From: Trachythela sp. YZ-2020 | Taxonomy: Eukaryota; Cnidaria; Anthozoa; Malacalcyonacea; Clavulariidae | NCBI GenBank assembly: GCA_016169945.1 | Contig: JADLSH010000256.1 | Span: 124,001-188,000 of the forward strand | Direction: 5' to 3' | Length of the DNA: 64,000 nucleotides | Shown: positions 1-11,659 of the stretch, piece after piece | How positions within the stretch are numbered: the stretch's first letter is position 1 | How the letters are laid out: each line of letters starts with the position of its first letter | Notes under the pieces: model-generated | What the model was told of the DNA's origin: nothing | Seen by the model: the letters and a program-made list of their open reading frames with translations, nothing else | Databases searched by the model: none | Program-made: the position numbers and the translations under genes

Positions 1-29
1 TAAATTAAGTCATAGTTAAATATCTTTCT

Positions 30-775
30 TTTTATAAATTTAAAAAACTTTTGCACAGTATTATTTCAATATTAAAAGTTGGTAGCCTGTAAATTATTAA
101 CTGTAAATAATGTATTTTTAAATCAAATGGTAAATAATACTTTCTGAATAAGTGTAGCTCGATATGTAGATTAGTTTATTGTATTTTTTAAATATTCAAT
201 TTATATTAAATTTTTCACCCAACTTAAAAATATTTTTTCAAATATTGGAATAGGAGTAAATTATTGTAATGGATTGTGAACCAAGCACTTCGAAAGAAAC
301 AAACGACCAGCTGCAACAATCCCCACCCTCCAAGATCGGGAAAAGGTGGCAAGATAGATTTTAATACATCCATACTAAACAATGGCCTGATCCCCTGAGG
401 AAGATTGAATTGACTAACCCTGACTATAATATCCCAACACATGGAGGAAATATTTAAAAACATTTCAATTGATTTAATGAACACAAAATCTTTTAAAATT
501 GATGAATTTTTGTTCAATATTTCAAACACTGAAAAACAATTCTGTTCACATGCAGGGCATGTGTATATTTCAAATTATTGCAAATTATTTTGCTATTCTG
601 TTAGAAAATTAATTTTGAAATAATCAAGGTGCTATTTTTTAACAAACATGCAGGAAAAGAAACAGACAATATTTTGATTTAATTTGCTTAATATTTCAGA
701 TCATGTGTTTAGATCAGACTTAACAGACAAACCTTAGACTGTGACTAGGCTGTATAGCCAACCCCTATGCGTTTC
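30..775. repeat. Dispersed repeat, copy A
   Basis: Non-coding repeat whose inverted relative lies at about 16640-17165. Shared landmarks include the text around the last TAGCC near 757 and its counterpart near 16645, the CCAACTTTTAATATTGAA block near 17140, and the fatty CAATTGATTT/AAATCAATTG block near 465 and 16945. Copy A carries about 150 bp (200-360) not seen in the other. The LINE tail at 781 interrupts it. No coding potential recognised. Confidence 0.6.
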
Positions 776-784
776 ACCATATAC

Positions 785-785
<1 letters not shown>

Positions 786-846
<61 letters not shown>
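786..846. repeat. (AAT)n microsatellite, 3' tail of R2-like LINE copy 1
   Basis: About twenty AAT/ATA units directly joined to a LINE 3' UTR that begins TGGAAACTTTATTA. The same join recurs at 3367-3380 and near 4100-4133, so the tract is read as the element's simple-repeat tail in reverse. Confidence 0.7.
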
Positions 847-848
<2 letters not shown>

Positions 849-2400
849 GAAACTTTATTAATGAATTTTTTAGATTTTATATACAATTGTTAAATCTCAC
901 TTATATAAGATAATTTACAGCCGGCTACTTGAATCAAAAATGACTATAAAACTATTTAGCCTATCACATATTTGTGCCTTTATCAGGGTGATAACAAGGT
1001 GACATAAAAACGATATGTCACTGATATCGTTTTTTGTCACTGATATCGTTTTTTGTCACTGATATCCCTTTTTTCCCCTCTCAAAACATTCAAGATGGCC
1101 GCCGCCCTTGACATTTCAGAATGTGTCAGTAGACTAGTTTATTGTTGAAAATAAAAATTCAAAAACCAAAATAAGAACGTCAAGGGTAGAATAAGAAAAA
1201 CATAATACGGAGGACGTCTTAGAAGTTATAGGACCGGAGATTATGGACAATTTCATGGCTTTTCATCAACAAACGAAAACGAGACGGAGAACTTCTGTCT
1301 TTACGGATACTTCGCTCATTTTAATTGATACGTAAAAGAAAAGGACTACCCTGGGTGAGTAACGAGTTAAATCCCCTTCACCTTGTTCAACAAAGCCCGA
1401 GAAGCACTTAAAGCCAAGCAAAATGATCTGAAAAGCCTTCGCAAAGGAAGCTCATTCTTTAATATGTCCTATATTTGAAGCCTGATAAAGGCACAAGTAT
1501 GTAATAATCAGATTATCACATGAGGGCCTCGGTAATATCAGTTTTATCACTCTCGTGACGATGTCATAATAGTCCCTCGTTCGCTGCACTCCCTCGTGAC
1601 AATCATGATATCGTCCCTCGAGCGATAAAACTCACCCCTCATGTGATAACCTATACATATACACAACATAACAATCATATAACAAATACACAGCACAAAT
1701 TTCAAAGGATTTGTCCATTCCTTATTTCGACAACAAAATATATAATATGTTGTTCTGATCGCAATCGTCGTCATTCGTTTGATGCAGAATTTTTGGTGAT
1801 TATTTTCAAAGCAAAGATCTTTGAACATTTCTATGAATGTCGAACATTCGTTTGCAAAGACACCAAGAGAGCTAATCGATAGATTTATAGATTTAACTGA
1901 TTTAAAATGTTTGCGTTGTTCCATAATTAATTCTAAATATTTACATTTTTTGCGTTTAACATTATTTTGGAGATTTGATTCGAAACCAACAGTTAGTTCA
2001 AAATTATAGAGACATCCATTTGAAGTTGATAGAAGCAAATCTGGACGGTAAGTGTCACAAGGGATGATGGGTGGGCTTTTGTAACTTGGAAGATCAACAT
2101 AAAGACATGAGCCGCTGGAGGTATGGAGGTTCGTCGCAAATAAGTTTAAAATAGATTCATGCCTCCACGTGAATCGTTCTAGATACGACTGGCATCCCGC
2201 TACGACGCGTAAAAGTGTTTCAGGGGCTAGGCAATGGGAACAGTCAGACATTGGTAATATTCCCCATCTTGCAAGGTTTTGGCGCGTTGGAAGAAAGTTA
2301 TTTACGTATCTTACGGTAAAATTAAATAGATTTCTCGGCAGAGAACTTTGTAATATTAGTAAAGAAACAGCCTTGACAAGTTAAATGATTGCGAAGTCTA
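847..2400 (-). pseudogene. R2-like LINE fragment 1 (restriction-like endonuclease domain), MITE-interrupted
   Basis: 5'-truncated non-LTR retrotransposon. Reading leftward, residues encoded at about 2250-1690 carry the C-terminal module of site-specific R2/NeSL-type LINEs: a C-x2-C-x7-x-x4-C zinc knuckle (the usual His is Arg here), then TWRHES, RPDLLL and ELTVGFE, which match the catalytic RHD/PD/E layout of restriction-like endonucleases. The frame ends soon after CCRNKEW near 1700, where an inserted element (about 955-1695) separates the coding end from the 3' UTR at 847-950. The lost zinc ligand and the insertion show it is dead. The family assignment rests on motif recognition only. Confidence 0.7.
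955..1695. mobile_element. MITE-like insertion inside LINE fragment 1
   Basis: A roughly 0.7-kb non-coding block missing from the equivalent position of LINE fragments 2-4. It has nested inverted repeats: TTTGTGCCTTTATCAGG near 975 pairs with CCTGATAAAGGCACAA near 1481, and TATCACAT near 962 pairs with ATGTGATA near 1641. Three direct copies of a GATATCGTTTTTTGTCACT unit lie at 1018-1070. Exact ends and target duplication are unclear. Confidence 0.5.
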
Positions 2401-2467
2401 TCCTCTTGTCCGAAGCGAAAGTCCTTAAGAACTTGTTTGGTGGAGTTATAGACATCATACTGAATTT

Positions 2468-3362
2468 TTGGAAACTTTATTCAATATTTTTCTTTCTATA
2501 CATAAATACAATTGTAAATCTCGCTTATTAAGATAACTTACAATTAGCTACTTGAATCACAATTTAACTCTAAATAATGGATTTCCCCATTCTTTGTTTA
2601 GACAGCAGAAGATATGTCTTACTAATTCTTTATATTTATTTTCTTTACATTTGGCGTTGTTTTCGAGTTTGTTTCATAACCGATATTAAGCTCAACAACG
2701 TACAGGGTACCATTTGAACATGCTAACAATAAATCTGGACGATATGTGTCACCAGTAAGTATTGATGGACTTTTCAATCCAGGTATATCAGCGAAGAGAT
2801 TAGAACCATCTACAGTTTGTAGTGTATTGGCAAGAAAGTTCAGCATTTAATTGTGCCTCTACGTAAAACGATCAAGATAAGATTGACAAACAGCTACCAC
2901 GTGTAATAGTGTTTCTGGACTGAGACAAAATTGCATTCTGAACTTGAAGATATTCCCCATCTGTTAAGGTTTCTGCGTGTCGGAAGAGATTTGTTAATAT
3001 AACGTAGGTTTTTCGGCAGTTTAGATTGTGCAGAAGACCACACCTTGTTGAGCTGAGCTAAGCAGAACTTGGTAACACTGTAGGAAAAGGAGCCTTGACA
3101 GGTCAATTGATTTTGGAGTTTATCTTCATGTCCAGAACGAAAATCTTTTAGCATTTCCTTGGTAGACTTATATATGTCGTACTGAATATTAATTAGTATG
3201 GGTATTGGTAGATTTCCATAGCTCGTTAATCGATTCATTAGGAGAGGTTCTTAAATATGTACGAAGAACTGTTGGCACTGGATAAATTTTACCGATGGCG
3301 GATATATACTCTGACCAAATTTGTTGCGTGTTAGATAGACAGTACTTAGTGTTCCTGATATT
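2468..3362 (-). pseudogene. R2-like LINE fragment 2
   Basis: Second head-to-tail copy of the same LINE 3' region, on the minus strand. The 3' UTR starts at the TTTGGAAACTTTATTC block (2468). Coding remnants run leftward: 3360-3251 matches the RT-thumb text also seen at 15.1-15.3 kb (RNKFG...YPPSVKFIQ), 3238-2894 is the linker up to the zinc knuckle, and 2846-2622 holds the endonuclease part with TYRPDLLL and VELNIGYE. Frameshifts separate these pieces. Nothing is functional. Confidence 0.65.
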
Positions 3363-3378
3363 GAAATAATAATAATAA

Positions 3379-4100
3379 TAATGGAAACTTCATTCATTTC
3401 TAATAAATATGTATACAATATGACAATGATAAACCTCACTTTTACAGTTCACCATTGTCTACTTGAATTAACTCTTTATATATAATAAAAATATTAGTAT
3501 GACATTAGTTCTGGGTTATCCCATTCTTTGTTACGTTTACAAAATATATAATATGAGGACCTGATACAAGAGTTAATAATTTTCCTAGCAAGATATGTTC
3601 TACATTGCTGGTCAAATTTAAGATCTTTCGGCATTTCAACAAAGTCTAGTGAGGTGAATTGATCGAAAACAGCTATTGAACTAATAGATCAATTTACAAA
3701 TTTGACTTTATCACATTTGTTGTGATGTTCCTTTACCAGTTCCTGATATTCAAATCCGACAGTAAGTTCGAGTATGTAAATACATTTGTTTTCAATCGTT
3801 ATCAAAAGATCAGGACGTAATCTATCTCCAGTGAAAACAGATGGACTAATATAGCCTGAAAGGTCAACATAAAGGTTAGAATGTTCTACGGATTCAAGTG
3901 TGGATGTAATAAAATTTAGAATAGAATCATGTCGCCAGGTAAAACGTCCCGCACTTAGGTAGGTTTTGCATCCAGCGACAACGTGAAGTAAAGTTTCGGG
4001 TGTCAAACAGAACGAGCATTGAGATGTAGATGATATTCCCCATTTTAACAGGTTTTTCCGGGTCGAAAGCGTGTTATTTATGTACCAGATGGTGAATAAT
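3379..4100 (-). pseudogene. R2-like LINE fragment 3
   Basis: Third copy, starting at the TGGAAACTTCATTC 3' UTR next to a short (AAT)n tract. The ORF at 4006-3689 retains the zinc knuckle PETLLHVVAGC, TWRHDSILNF, RPDLLI and ELTVGFE, then shifts frame. The remaining tail down to 3480 is recognisable but has stops. Truncated at its 5' side, where fragment 4's 3' end abuts. Confidence 0.65.
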
Positions 4101-4132
4101 AATAGTAAAAATAATAATGATAGTGATAATTC

Positions 4133-5085
4133 TGGAAACTTTATTTATTTACGATCAATGTTTACATACTACAGTGATAAACTTCTCTTTACAGGTAGTT
4201 CACCAGTGTCTACTTGAATTAACTCTATATATATATGACAAAAATATTAGTATGACATTAGTTGTGGGTTATCGCATTCTTTGTTACGTTTACAGAATAT
4301 ATACTATGAGGACCTGATACAAGTGTTAATAATTTTCCTAATAAAGTAATTTCTACATTGCTAATCAAACTTCTGAGCTTTCAACATTTCAACAAAATCC
4401 AGCGATGATTGACTGAAATCTCTCCCAGTGAACTGATAAATAGATTTATAAATTTTACTTTTTCATGATTTTTATTTTGGTCGTTAATTAGTTCTTGATA
4501 TTTTTGTCTTTTACGGGTTACATTAGTAAGAAGATTAGATTCAAATCCGACAGTAAGTTCGAGTATATAAATATATTTGTTTTCAATTGTTAACCAAAAG
4601 ATGAGGGCGTAATATATCCCCGGTGATAGCAGATGGACTGATGTAGCCATGAAGGTCAGCGTAAAGGTTAGAATGTTGTACGGATTTAAGTGTGGATGCG
4701 ATGAAGTTAAGAACAGAATCATGTCGCCATGTGGAACGTCGTTCATTTAGAAAGTCTTGCAGCCAGCGACGACGTGAATTAATGTTTCAGGTTCCAAACA
4801 GAATGAGCATTCGGATGTAGGTGATATTCCCTGTTTCAAAAGGTTTTTGCGATTCGGAAGCGTGTTATTTATACGGATGGTGAAGTTAAATATGTTCTTA
4901 GGAAGTTTACTTTGGACTGAGGAACAGATGGAGTTGAATGAGAGGGTCGATGTTCGAGAAGAATGAGCCTTGTGAAATGAGGTGATTTTGAAGCCTTTCT
5001 TCTTGTTTTTTCCTGATGGTGCTTAATACGTCCTTAGTGTTTTTGTATTTGTCATATTGTACATTTTTGTACACAGCAAAAAATG
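4133..5085 (-). pseudogene. R2-like LINE fragment 4
   Basis: Fourth copy of the same LINE end. The 3' UTR begins at TGGAAACTTTATTT (4133). ORF 4746-4381 holds a degraded endonuclease stretch with ELTVGFESNL, and 5067-4907 holds upstream text (NVQYDKYKNTKDVL...SQGSFF). The 5' part of this fragment is repeated in inverted orientation at 5206-5410. Confidence 0.6.
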
Positions 5086-5410
5086 CATTTCTTAAGAAAT
5101 TTTTTTTTCTCATTTTAAGAATATATTTTCTCAGAATAAGAAAGTTATTTCTTAAAAGAAAAACATTTTCTTGAGAAAAAAAAAATTCTTCAGAAATGGA
5201 TTTTTTGCTGTGTACAAAAATGTACAATATGACACATACAAAAACACTAAGGACGTATTTACCATCAGAAAAAAAAGAAGAAAAATTCAAAATCACCTCA
5301 TTTCACAAGGCTCATTCTTCTCGAACATCGACCCTCTCATTCAACTCCATCTGTTCCTCAGTCCAAAGTAAACTTCCTAAGAACATATTTAACTTCACCA
5401 TCCGTATAAA
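4869..5410. repeat. Large inverted duplication of LINE 5' text around an A/T-rich core
   Basis: Arms of about 210 bp (4869-5085 and 5206-5410) encode the same peptide, containing SQGSFFSNIDPLIQLHLF, on opposite strands. The core 5086-5205 starts and ends with ACAGCAAAAAA/TTTTTTGCTGT and is itself a palindrome of TTCTTAAGAAA words. The TGTACATTTTTGTAC/GTACAAAAATGTACA pairs mark the inner arm edges. This could extrude a hairpin several hundred bases long. Confidence 0.75.
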
Positions 5411-5945
5411 TAACAACGTTATTTCTTAACAAAAGTTATTTTGTTAATTTAAGAAAATGTTTTCTTCAAATTAATAAGTTGTTTCTCAAAATAAGAAATA
5501 CTTGCGCCATAAGAAAAAAATTCTTAATTTTTCTGGGAACAAAAAAATTTTAAAAACCTAAAGAATATATAGATTTCTGATTATACCACAACTTTGTTAA
5601 TTTTTAATAGACCAAATCTATTATACTAACATTTTTCTTGATTTTTGCGATGAATCTTATTAATACAGTTGTTTTTGCGATATTCTTAAAATAAGAAATA
5701 CGTAATACACTAACCAAAATAAGATTTTTTAACCACATGGCTACATAAATGCATGCAGAACTTTCTGTTAATTAACAGTTCAAAAAATCAAAGTCTATAG
5801 CCTATATATAGCGAATAAAAATTCTATTTTTTAAATAATATTTCTTATTTTGAGAAATTATTTCCCGTCAAGAAAAATTACAAGAAAAATGTTCTTGTTT
5901 TAAGAAAACATTCCTTAAAATAAGAACATCAATCTAGGCAAGATA
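5403..5945. repeat. TTCTTAAGAAA-rich MITE-like sequence
   Basis: A block dense in AAGAAA/TTTCTT words in alternating orientation, like the core at 5086-5205 and a second block at 14815-15055 whose end is also TTTTTTGCTGTG. Likely the same non-autonomous, palindrome-rich family. No ORF. Confidence 0.45.
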
Positions 5946-8877
5946 ATCCGGGATGATATAGCTAGCTACTTGCGTCATAGAATAATAATTTCTGACTATT
6001 CTTGAAACAAGAAAATTATTATTGTTGAGAAGTGAACTAAAAATCTATAAATTCGATAGACAATGATATTTTCTCGTCGCTTAATCTTAGTTTCAAGAAT
6101 ACTTGTAACGTTATTGACAAGCCTGCCAGCTCGTCAAATAATTCGATCGATTAGGTCAATTCGATCGATCGCAAACGTTGCATTTTTAATTATGTTTTGT
6201 GTCGTATCAAAGAACATGCATTTTTAAGATCCTCCTGTATACTTTCAATTGCCAAGAGAGCCTTTTCAAAGGTAACCATATTAAACAAATTAAAAGTAAA
6301 AATCTATCCGGCTTTCGACATAAGTATGATCGAGTTGAAAGATCTTTGTTTCAGTTGAGTTGTGGTCTCATGCGCGTGAAAGATTCAAATACAATGGTGA
6401 AAAACACATGGAACTCTGTAGTGCCATACAAATAAAGATTAATAATTTTTTGGGGGGATATAATGACGAGTTTTCGTCAGAAAGACAGAGATTATCGTTG
6501 CGGATCATTGTTGCTTATATGCTGGACAGTTCAGATATTTGAGATCAGTGCCTTCAGGGGTATGCAGACGCGTGCCATGTATGGGCACCCAGAAGACTTA
6601 GCGCGCGTGCTCTTACAGCGCGTCCTCTCAAAAATCTTGTTGAATTAAAACTTTATACATGCAAATCTTCTGAAAATTTTAATGAAAATACGAAGAAACA
6701 TTCCAATTCAAACAATCATTTGGAAAGTAAGTGTTAACCTATGTAAATATTTTTAGATTTTGCGTGTAAATATAGAGTATATAATCGATTGTTTTTACGT
6801 GTAATTTTAGCCGACGTTGGTCGATTTGGCTACAAAAATATATTATTAATAGAGATTAAAAACTTTCTATACGCCTTTGTATTTACAGATTATCATTTCA
6901 AGCAATAAATACTGAAATAATACAATTTGTCTAAAACAACTGTCTAAAACAATACAATTGCAAACGACTACAATTACACTTTTCTGCCACAAGGTCAAGG
7001 TATGAATATTGTTGATGATTCATGAATTGATACTTAATGAAATATTGACTCATTTAGCTTTGATGTTAATACAATCACCAAAGCAAAATCTTTAGCCTTC
7101 TATGAGAGGGAAACAATCCTTCTTTTGTAATAATACAGTATATTTTGCTATAATAATATCATTGCTATCCAGAACCTGATATGGCATTATATACTGACTG
7201 TTTATGTTGGTGGTGGTTAGGAATGTGTTTATATGGAACCTAGACAGCATGGCTACCAGGGCTAGCCTAGCTCGCTTTCCCAAGATAAATTTCATTCGTA
7301 ACACTTTTCAGGCCTTTCAGGAGTACACATACCTGTGTTTAGCACAATATATAATAAATCAGATGAAATATATTTGGTAATTGCACACAGATAAAATGAC
7401 ATCCCTACCAGATTTATGCTCGCTTATTGCTTGGACTTCCTATATACAAGGGCCAAACATAGATAAATTTGGTGCGGCCCACCTTTCCTATTTGTGTTGT
7501 ACCAAACCTGAAATAACATACAATTTTCATTAGCAGTGACAATTAATATTTCACAGTTATAGCCCATAGAAATGAGAAGTCACCTACAGCATTGTTACCT
7601 AATATATACTAATTTTTTTAGCTACTAAATTTTTTTAGGGGGATCAATAATGGGGCTAACCTTTAGATCCTCCTGCAAGGGCGTATTATTCTTAATTTTA
7701 AGGTTCGTGAATAAATATTTTGATGAATGAATGAAAATAATATTTAACAGGCGGTTCTTGTCACCCAAAAGTGTTTTTCGATGAAGCCCTGATTGATTGA
7801 TTAATTGATTGATATTAATTTAATTAAATACAGCATTAATACTCTGCCCAGATCCTGGTGGGGATATTCCATAGGCTGGGCAGCTTAGTTCCCAAATAAA
7901 CAAAAATGAAAATTATTAGGAATAATAATACCAAATGCTGATCGATCTAACTTTGGCTTGTGGGAAGCCCGGCCTTAATTGAAAATAACCCACAGGCCCT
8001 AGGTGCATTGGGTGTAAAGTCCTTCTTAAGGGGGTCCTCTACCAAAAAAAATATTTTCCTACGTTTCAATAGCATGAAACGCATCTGTTACTATCTTGTT
8101 TGGCTCGATACTCTGACCAAAACAATATTTTGGTCCAGGACACTGTTGCCATGGTTACCGAGATAAAGCACCCCCTGTGGTGAAATTCATGCAATTTTAT
8201 AAACACAATAACTAAATAAGCATTAATGATAAAATTCTGGAACAACTTTTATTTACTAACAAATAACATTGTCTAGGAGCTGAACTAAAACAATCAACAT
8301 TGAAACATTATCACCAGTTTTATAGGTCAAAAACTGGAAAGGCGTTTGACGACTCGCATGGAAACTGTCACCACTTCAAAACTATTCAGCGTAACTCAAT
8401 TATTTTAGTTCAACTCCTAGAGCTGGATATGATGAGTCTATGCTGACAATTTCATCAAGATAGCTTCAATGCCTCTTCAGATATCCTGCGCGCAATAATG
8501 GAAATCGCTAGTTTTGCTAATTCGAGAAAAATGCATTTAAAGTTCAATGTTCGGTTTATCAACATGGTCATCACATTAAGGTGGTCTTATGCATTGAAAA
8601 CTATTTTTCCTAATTTAATAATTTTCCCTCATTTTTACTCTAATATTATAGAATATGGATGGCTGACACAAAATCACTCACTGTTACAATTTGTGGATTA
8701 GTGTTACAATTTTTAGTGATATGTAGTTGATTATAGTTTATATATTCGGTATATAAATGTGCCGTATATAAATGTTTCGGTGTATAAATGTTGTATATGC
8801 CAGTTTAAATAAACAACATATTTGCAAGTGTGTGCGCCATATATTGGGAAAACTTTTATTTACTTATATTATACGCA
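5946..8877. other. Gene-free AT-rich stretch
   Basis: No coding region, RNA gene or clear transposon recognised. Short ORFs here have no motif and no consistent codon bias. Small ATTGATTGATTA runs lie near 7795-7825. It could hold 3' exons of the kinase gene or host UTR sequence that I did not detect. Confidence 0.4.
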
Positions 8878-9017
8878 CAAATGAAAAATTCGACATGGAG
8901 CTCCGCTATATTTTCATATGGCACAAGCGAAAAATTCCACATGGAGCTCCCCTATATTTTCATATGGCGCAAATGAAAAATTGGGCATGAAGATCCCTTA
9001 TATATATTTTCATATGA
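8878..9017. repeat. Three tandem units of about 52 bp
   Basis: Three imperfect direct repeats, each with ATGAAAAATT, CATGGAGCTCC or its variant, and TATTTTCATATG. Unit starts are near 8880, 8931 and 8970. Continuous ORFs across them arise from the periodicity and are not taken as genes. Confidence 0.7.
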
Positions 9018-9745
9018 TCACAAAATATACTAGGGGTCGAAATCACATAGCCAAACACATCCTAAACGGGAGAGGTAGGCATATATATCATGAAAATGCC
9101 ATGCTAGATTTTTTCAAAAATCTTTAACACGTACTATTTCAACACCTAAGTTTGGTTCCCAGCTGTGACCTCTGCCGTTGCCGTCTTTAAAAAGACACCA
9201 ATGTTTAACCCTTCGGTTCTTTGAAAGGTTATGGCAGATCGACTTTCGTCGGACTTTACATGATGTCCTCAATCAGTCATAGCCTTGAAGTGGAACGTAC
9301 CGTAATTATACAAAATATATAGCATGAAAGCAATTTGCTTTCACGCCATTATAACGCCTCTCCCGCCTAAATATAACCGACTTGTACTTGGTGTAATTTG
9401 AAATAAAATCGTTTAAAATCACTATATAGCTAGGGAGGGGTAGGTGGGTACTCATTTGGAGAAAAAAACTTTTTCGTAAATGCTCCAATGCTCGCGATTT
9501 TCCAATAACATATCGTTGCTATGGTAATTGATATGGGACAAAATTTCAAACAACCTGCTATTTTCCCTTATTTATCCATTTTACGCCAAAGTAAAAGGAG
9601 CTTCTGTGGAGCTCTCCAAAAGGAGGATAAAGGAGGTTTAACGAATACGAAAATGTATACATTTTTAGAGCAAAATATGGAAAACGAGCAACAAGGATTA
9701 ACGTTTGTAACAATATATTTGTAAAGTTTAACAATGAATTACACC
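9018..9745. other. Non-coding flank of the unclassified cluster
   Basis: Nothing recognised. The stretch leads into the 3' end of the leftward ORF at 9758. No inverted repeat matching the right side of the cluster (about 14.1-14.3 kb) was found by eye, so the left boundary of that element is undefined. Confidence 0.4.
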
Positions 9746-9757
9746 AATAAATTTTTA

Positions 9758-10717
9758 TTAAACATATTGTCCAGGTTTTACAGTATTTTCCAGCTTGGAT
9801 CGTTTGACTTTGTACACTGTTCCGTCTTCTGTGAGTATAAGTTTACGTTTTTGACCTTTATGCTCCACGGGCTTGACATCCAGTACTTTCAAGGTATCTT
9901 GTTTCTTTCTTGCTTGCAAAAGCGGTACTTTCTCGTAGTGGAGAACGTTCGCCCACTCCCCACGTTGTACAACTTTACATACGGGAAACTTTTTCTTCGC
10001 TGTTGAATTGGATATGAGAATCTTGCAACCAGCCGTTAACTGCTCCTTTTGTTGTTCCAGATAATCTCCTGCCCTGTAGATATTGTCATCATCCAACTTG
10101 ATAACTAGTTTCTCTCGCCCATAATGCTCGATGTGTCCGATTGCGACAACGGTGTGCGTAGAACCAAGAGGTAGTTCTGCCAAATTTTGCATGTGTTTAT
10201 AAGATACCATTTTTTCTCTTACTAGCACGGGTAAAGGTTTCGAAGGCTTGATCCATTCTGCACATGCCGTTCTCATCTTTGCTCTCTCCTTCTGCATCTC
10301 CTTCGTGACGTGTTCCCGTAGTTTTTTAGTAGCGCCGAATTTCTCCCGCGTCACCACCGCTTGGTAGGATCCCGATGGCTGAGGCTGACGGTAGAAGGCG
10401 TTCAAGGCGTGACAATAGTCATCTAAAAGATGCAGTTTGTTTCTTTTCTCGGCAATGGCATCTTCAAATGGCTTTCGACGTTCTCGGATTTCTCTTGCTG
10501 CTTGCTCAGCCACATCTTTCCACTGTTCGTTTTGTTCTTTCTTGATGGCACGACTTTGCTTTCCTGGAATTTTGACTTCCAAAATATCTGTTCGACGTAG
10601 CTCTATCTCCTCTTGACGGTTCTCATGACCTTGTAGGTATTCAAATAGAGGTGTGCAGTGTGTGTGGGGAACGAATCCTGCTTTCTCTAACTGCTGTGAA
10701 TGATATTGCAATTTCAC
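9758..10717 (-). CDS. Unclassified element protein, C-terminal part (319 aa)
   Basis: I do not recognise a named family. The protein is charged and probably helical in its first two thirds (residues about 40-170, many E/K/R, including EQWKDVAEQAAREIRERR), then becomes beta-like with short repeated strands (GSTHTVVAIGHIEHYGREKL, KILISNSTAKKKFPVCKVVQ, KRKLILTEDGTVYKV). An AATAAA on the minus strand overlaps the stop region near 9750. The first codon is a GTG in the ORF call, and the frame is probably the continuation of the ORF ending at 10745, from which it is separated by 27 bp and a frame change. It may be the C-terminal half of one broken replication-type protein. Confidence 0.5.
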   Translation of the reverse strand: MKLQYHSQQLEKAGFVPHTHCTPLFEYLQGHENRQEEIELRRTDILEVKIPGKQSRAIKKEQNEQWKDVAEQAAREIRERRKPFEDAIAEKRNKLHLLDDYCHALNAFYRQPQPSGSYQAVVTREKFGATKKLREHVTKEMQKERAKMRTACAEWIKPSKPLPVLVREKMVSYKHMQNLAELPLGSTHTVVAIGHIEHYGREKLVIKLDDDNIYRAGDYLEQQKEQLTAGCKILISNSTAKKKFPVCKVVQRGEWANVLHYEKVPLLQARKKQDTLKVLDVKPVEHKGQKRKLILTEDGTVYKVKRSKLENTVKPGQYV

Positions 10718-10744
10718 AATTATCTGTGTATAAATATTAGGTGT

Positions 10745-11110
10745 TTAATATGTGCTATATGGTATTTCTCGAACACTTTTACTCTCCAACATCTGGACCA
10801 TTTTGTTGTAAATCTTACAACGGGTTGTCAAACCGTCCACCGTCTCCATGTACGTAAGACAGTTGTTTCCGGCTTTGTCATTGTTGTCCAGAATTGTTCT
10901 GTCCGCGTCTGTTGTACATCCTTGCATACGAAACCCTTCGTTTGTCATCAGGTGGTGTATAACTTCTTCTTTGTCAAAGCTGCCGGAGTAATTCATGGTC
11001 ACGTCGATACCTTCAAAGAAGATATTCCTAATCGTGTACTCGTCGGTGCGTAGAAACTCGAGAACATTGGAGTATTCCTCATCTGTACCTGCGATCATAA
11101 ATTCCTGCAC
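10745..11110 (-). CDS. Rolling-circle-initiator-like fragment (tentative)
   Basis: About 120 aa. It contains IDVTMNYSGSF, then a GNNCLTYME stretch followed by TRCKIYNKMVQ. That order (an acidic strand with D-x-T, a glycine-rich TY strand, then T-R-x-K-I-Y-N-K) resembles the core of Rep_trans/RstA-type replication initiators, but the expected downstream RxEV strand is missing because the frame ends at 10745. It is therefore a truncated or decayed copy. The ORF lies in the same frame as the upstream ORF ending at 11153; the 54 bp between could be a phase-0 GT-AG mini-intron (11105-11158) or a stretch with two stop codons. The functional call is inference at low strength. Confidence 0.4.
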   Translation of the reverse strand: MQEFMIAGTDEEYSNVLEFLRTDEYTIRNIFFEGIDVTMNYSGSFDKEEVIHHLMTNEGFRMQGCTTDADRTILDNNDKAGNNCLTYMETVDGLTTRCKIYNKMVQMLESKSVREIPYSTY

Positions 11111-11152
11111 ATAGTAGACAGTTTCGTCAGTCTCTTTCTATTTAAGCCTTCC

Positions 11153-11560
11153 TTACACTTTGTCCAATTCGTCTGCTTTCGGTTGTTCCTTTAACGGTGA
11201 CAAGGCGACGGCTTTGACTTTACATTTACCAAATCCAAAACGAGTTAGCATATCTCGAATATGTTTGTTGACATGACCTACTTCCGTGTAGGTTTTCTTA
11301 GGCGTCATAAAATTGTCTGGAACGTAGACATAGAACAAAAAGTTGTCCACGAACTTGTCACTGCATGGCGAGAAACCAACACCATCCTGCTTTCCATACT
11401 TGTTAAAATTAACAGAGCCAGTTCTGTTAAGAGAATTTTCTTTAGCAATCTTCTCCAAGACTACAGTAGTCTCGTTGGATCGACCAAGAAGAGCACGGCG
11501 AGAAAAAAGACCCAAAGCTTGCACATTGTCAAGTAAAGTTAGATATTTTCGAAGAGATGT
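11153..11560 (-). CDS. N-terminal ORF of the leftward unit, unrecognised
   Basis: An open frame of about 135 aa that begins after a stop at 11561-11563 and has no ATG, so an upstream exon or start has been lost or lies across an undetected intron. Readable text includes FSRRALLGRSNETTVVLEKI and NKHIRDMLTRFGFGKCKVKAVALSP. It sits just left of the 92-bp repeat array and is transcribed away from it. Probably the N-terminal part of the same protein as the next two leftward ORFs. No domain recognised. Confidence 0.4.
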   Translation of the reverse strand, partial: TSLRKYLTLLDNVQALGLFSRRALLGRSNETTVVLEKIAKENSLNRTGSVNFNKYGKQDGVGFSPCSDKFVDNFLFYVYVPDNFMTPKKTYTEVGHVNKHIRDMLTRFGFGKCKVKAVALSPLKEQPKADELDKV

Positions 11561-11659
11561 TCACAGCACCAAGTTGTTGCACAGAATGAGATAAAACTGC
11601 GGTGGGCGCTTTATGTAACCCTTTTTTCAAGTAATCACTTTTTGTAGTGACGCCACAAT

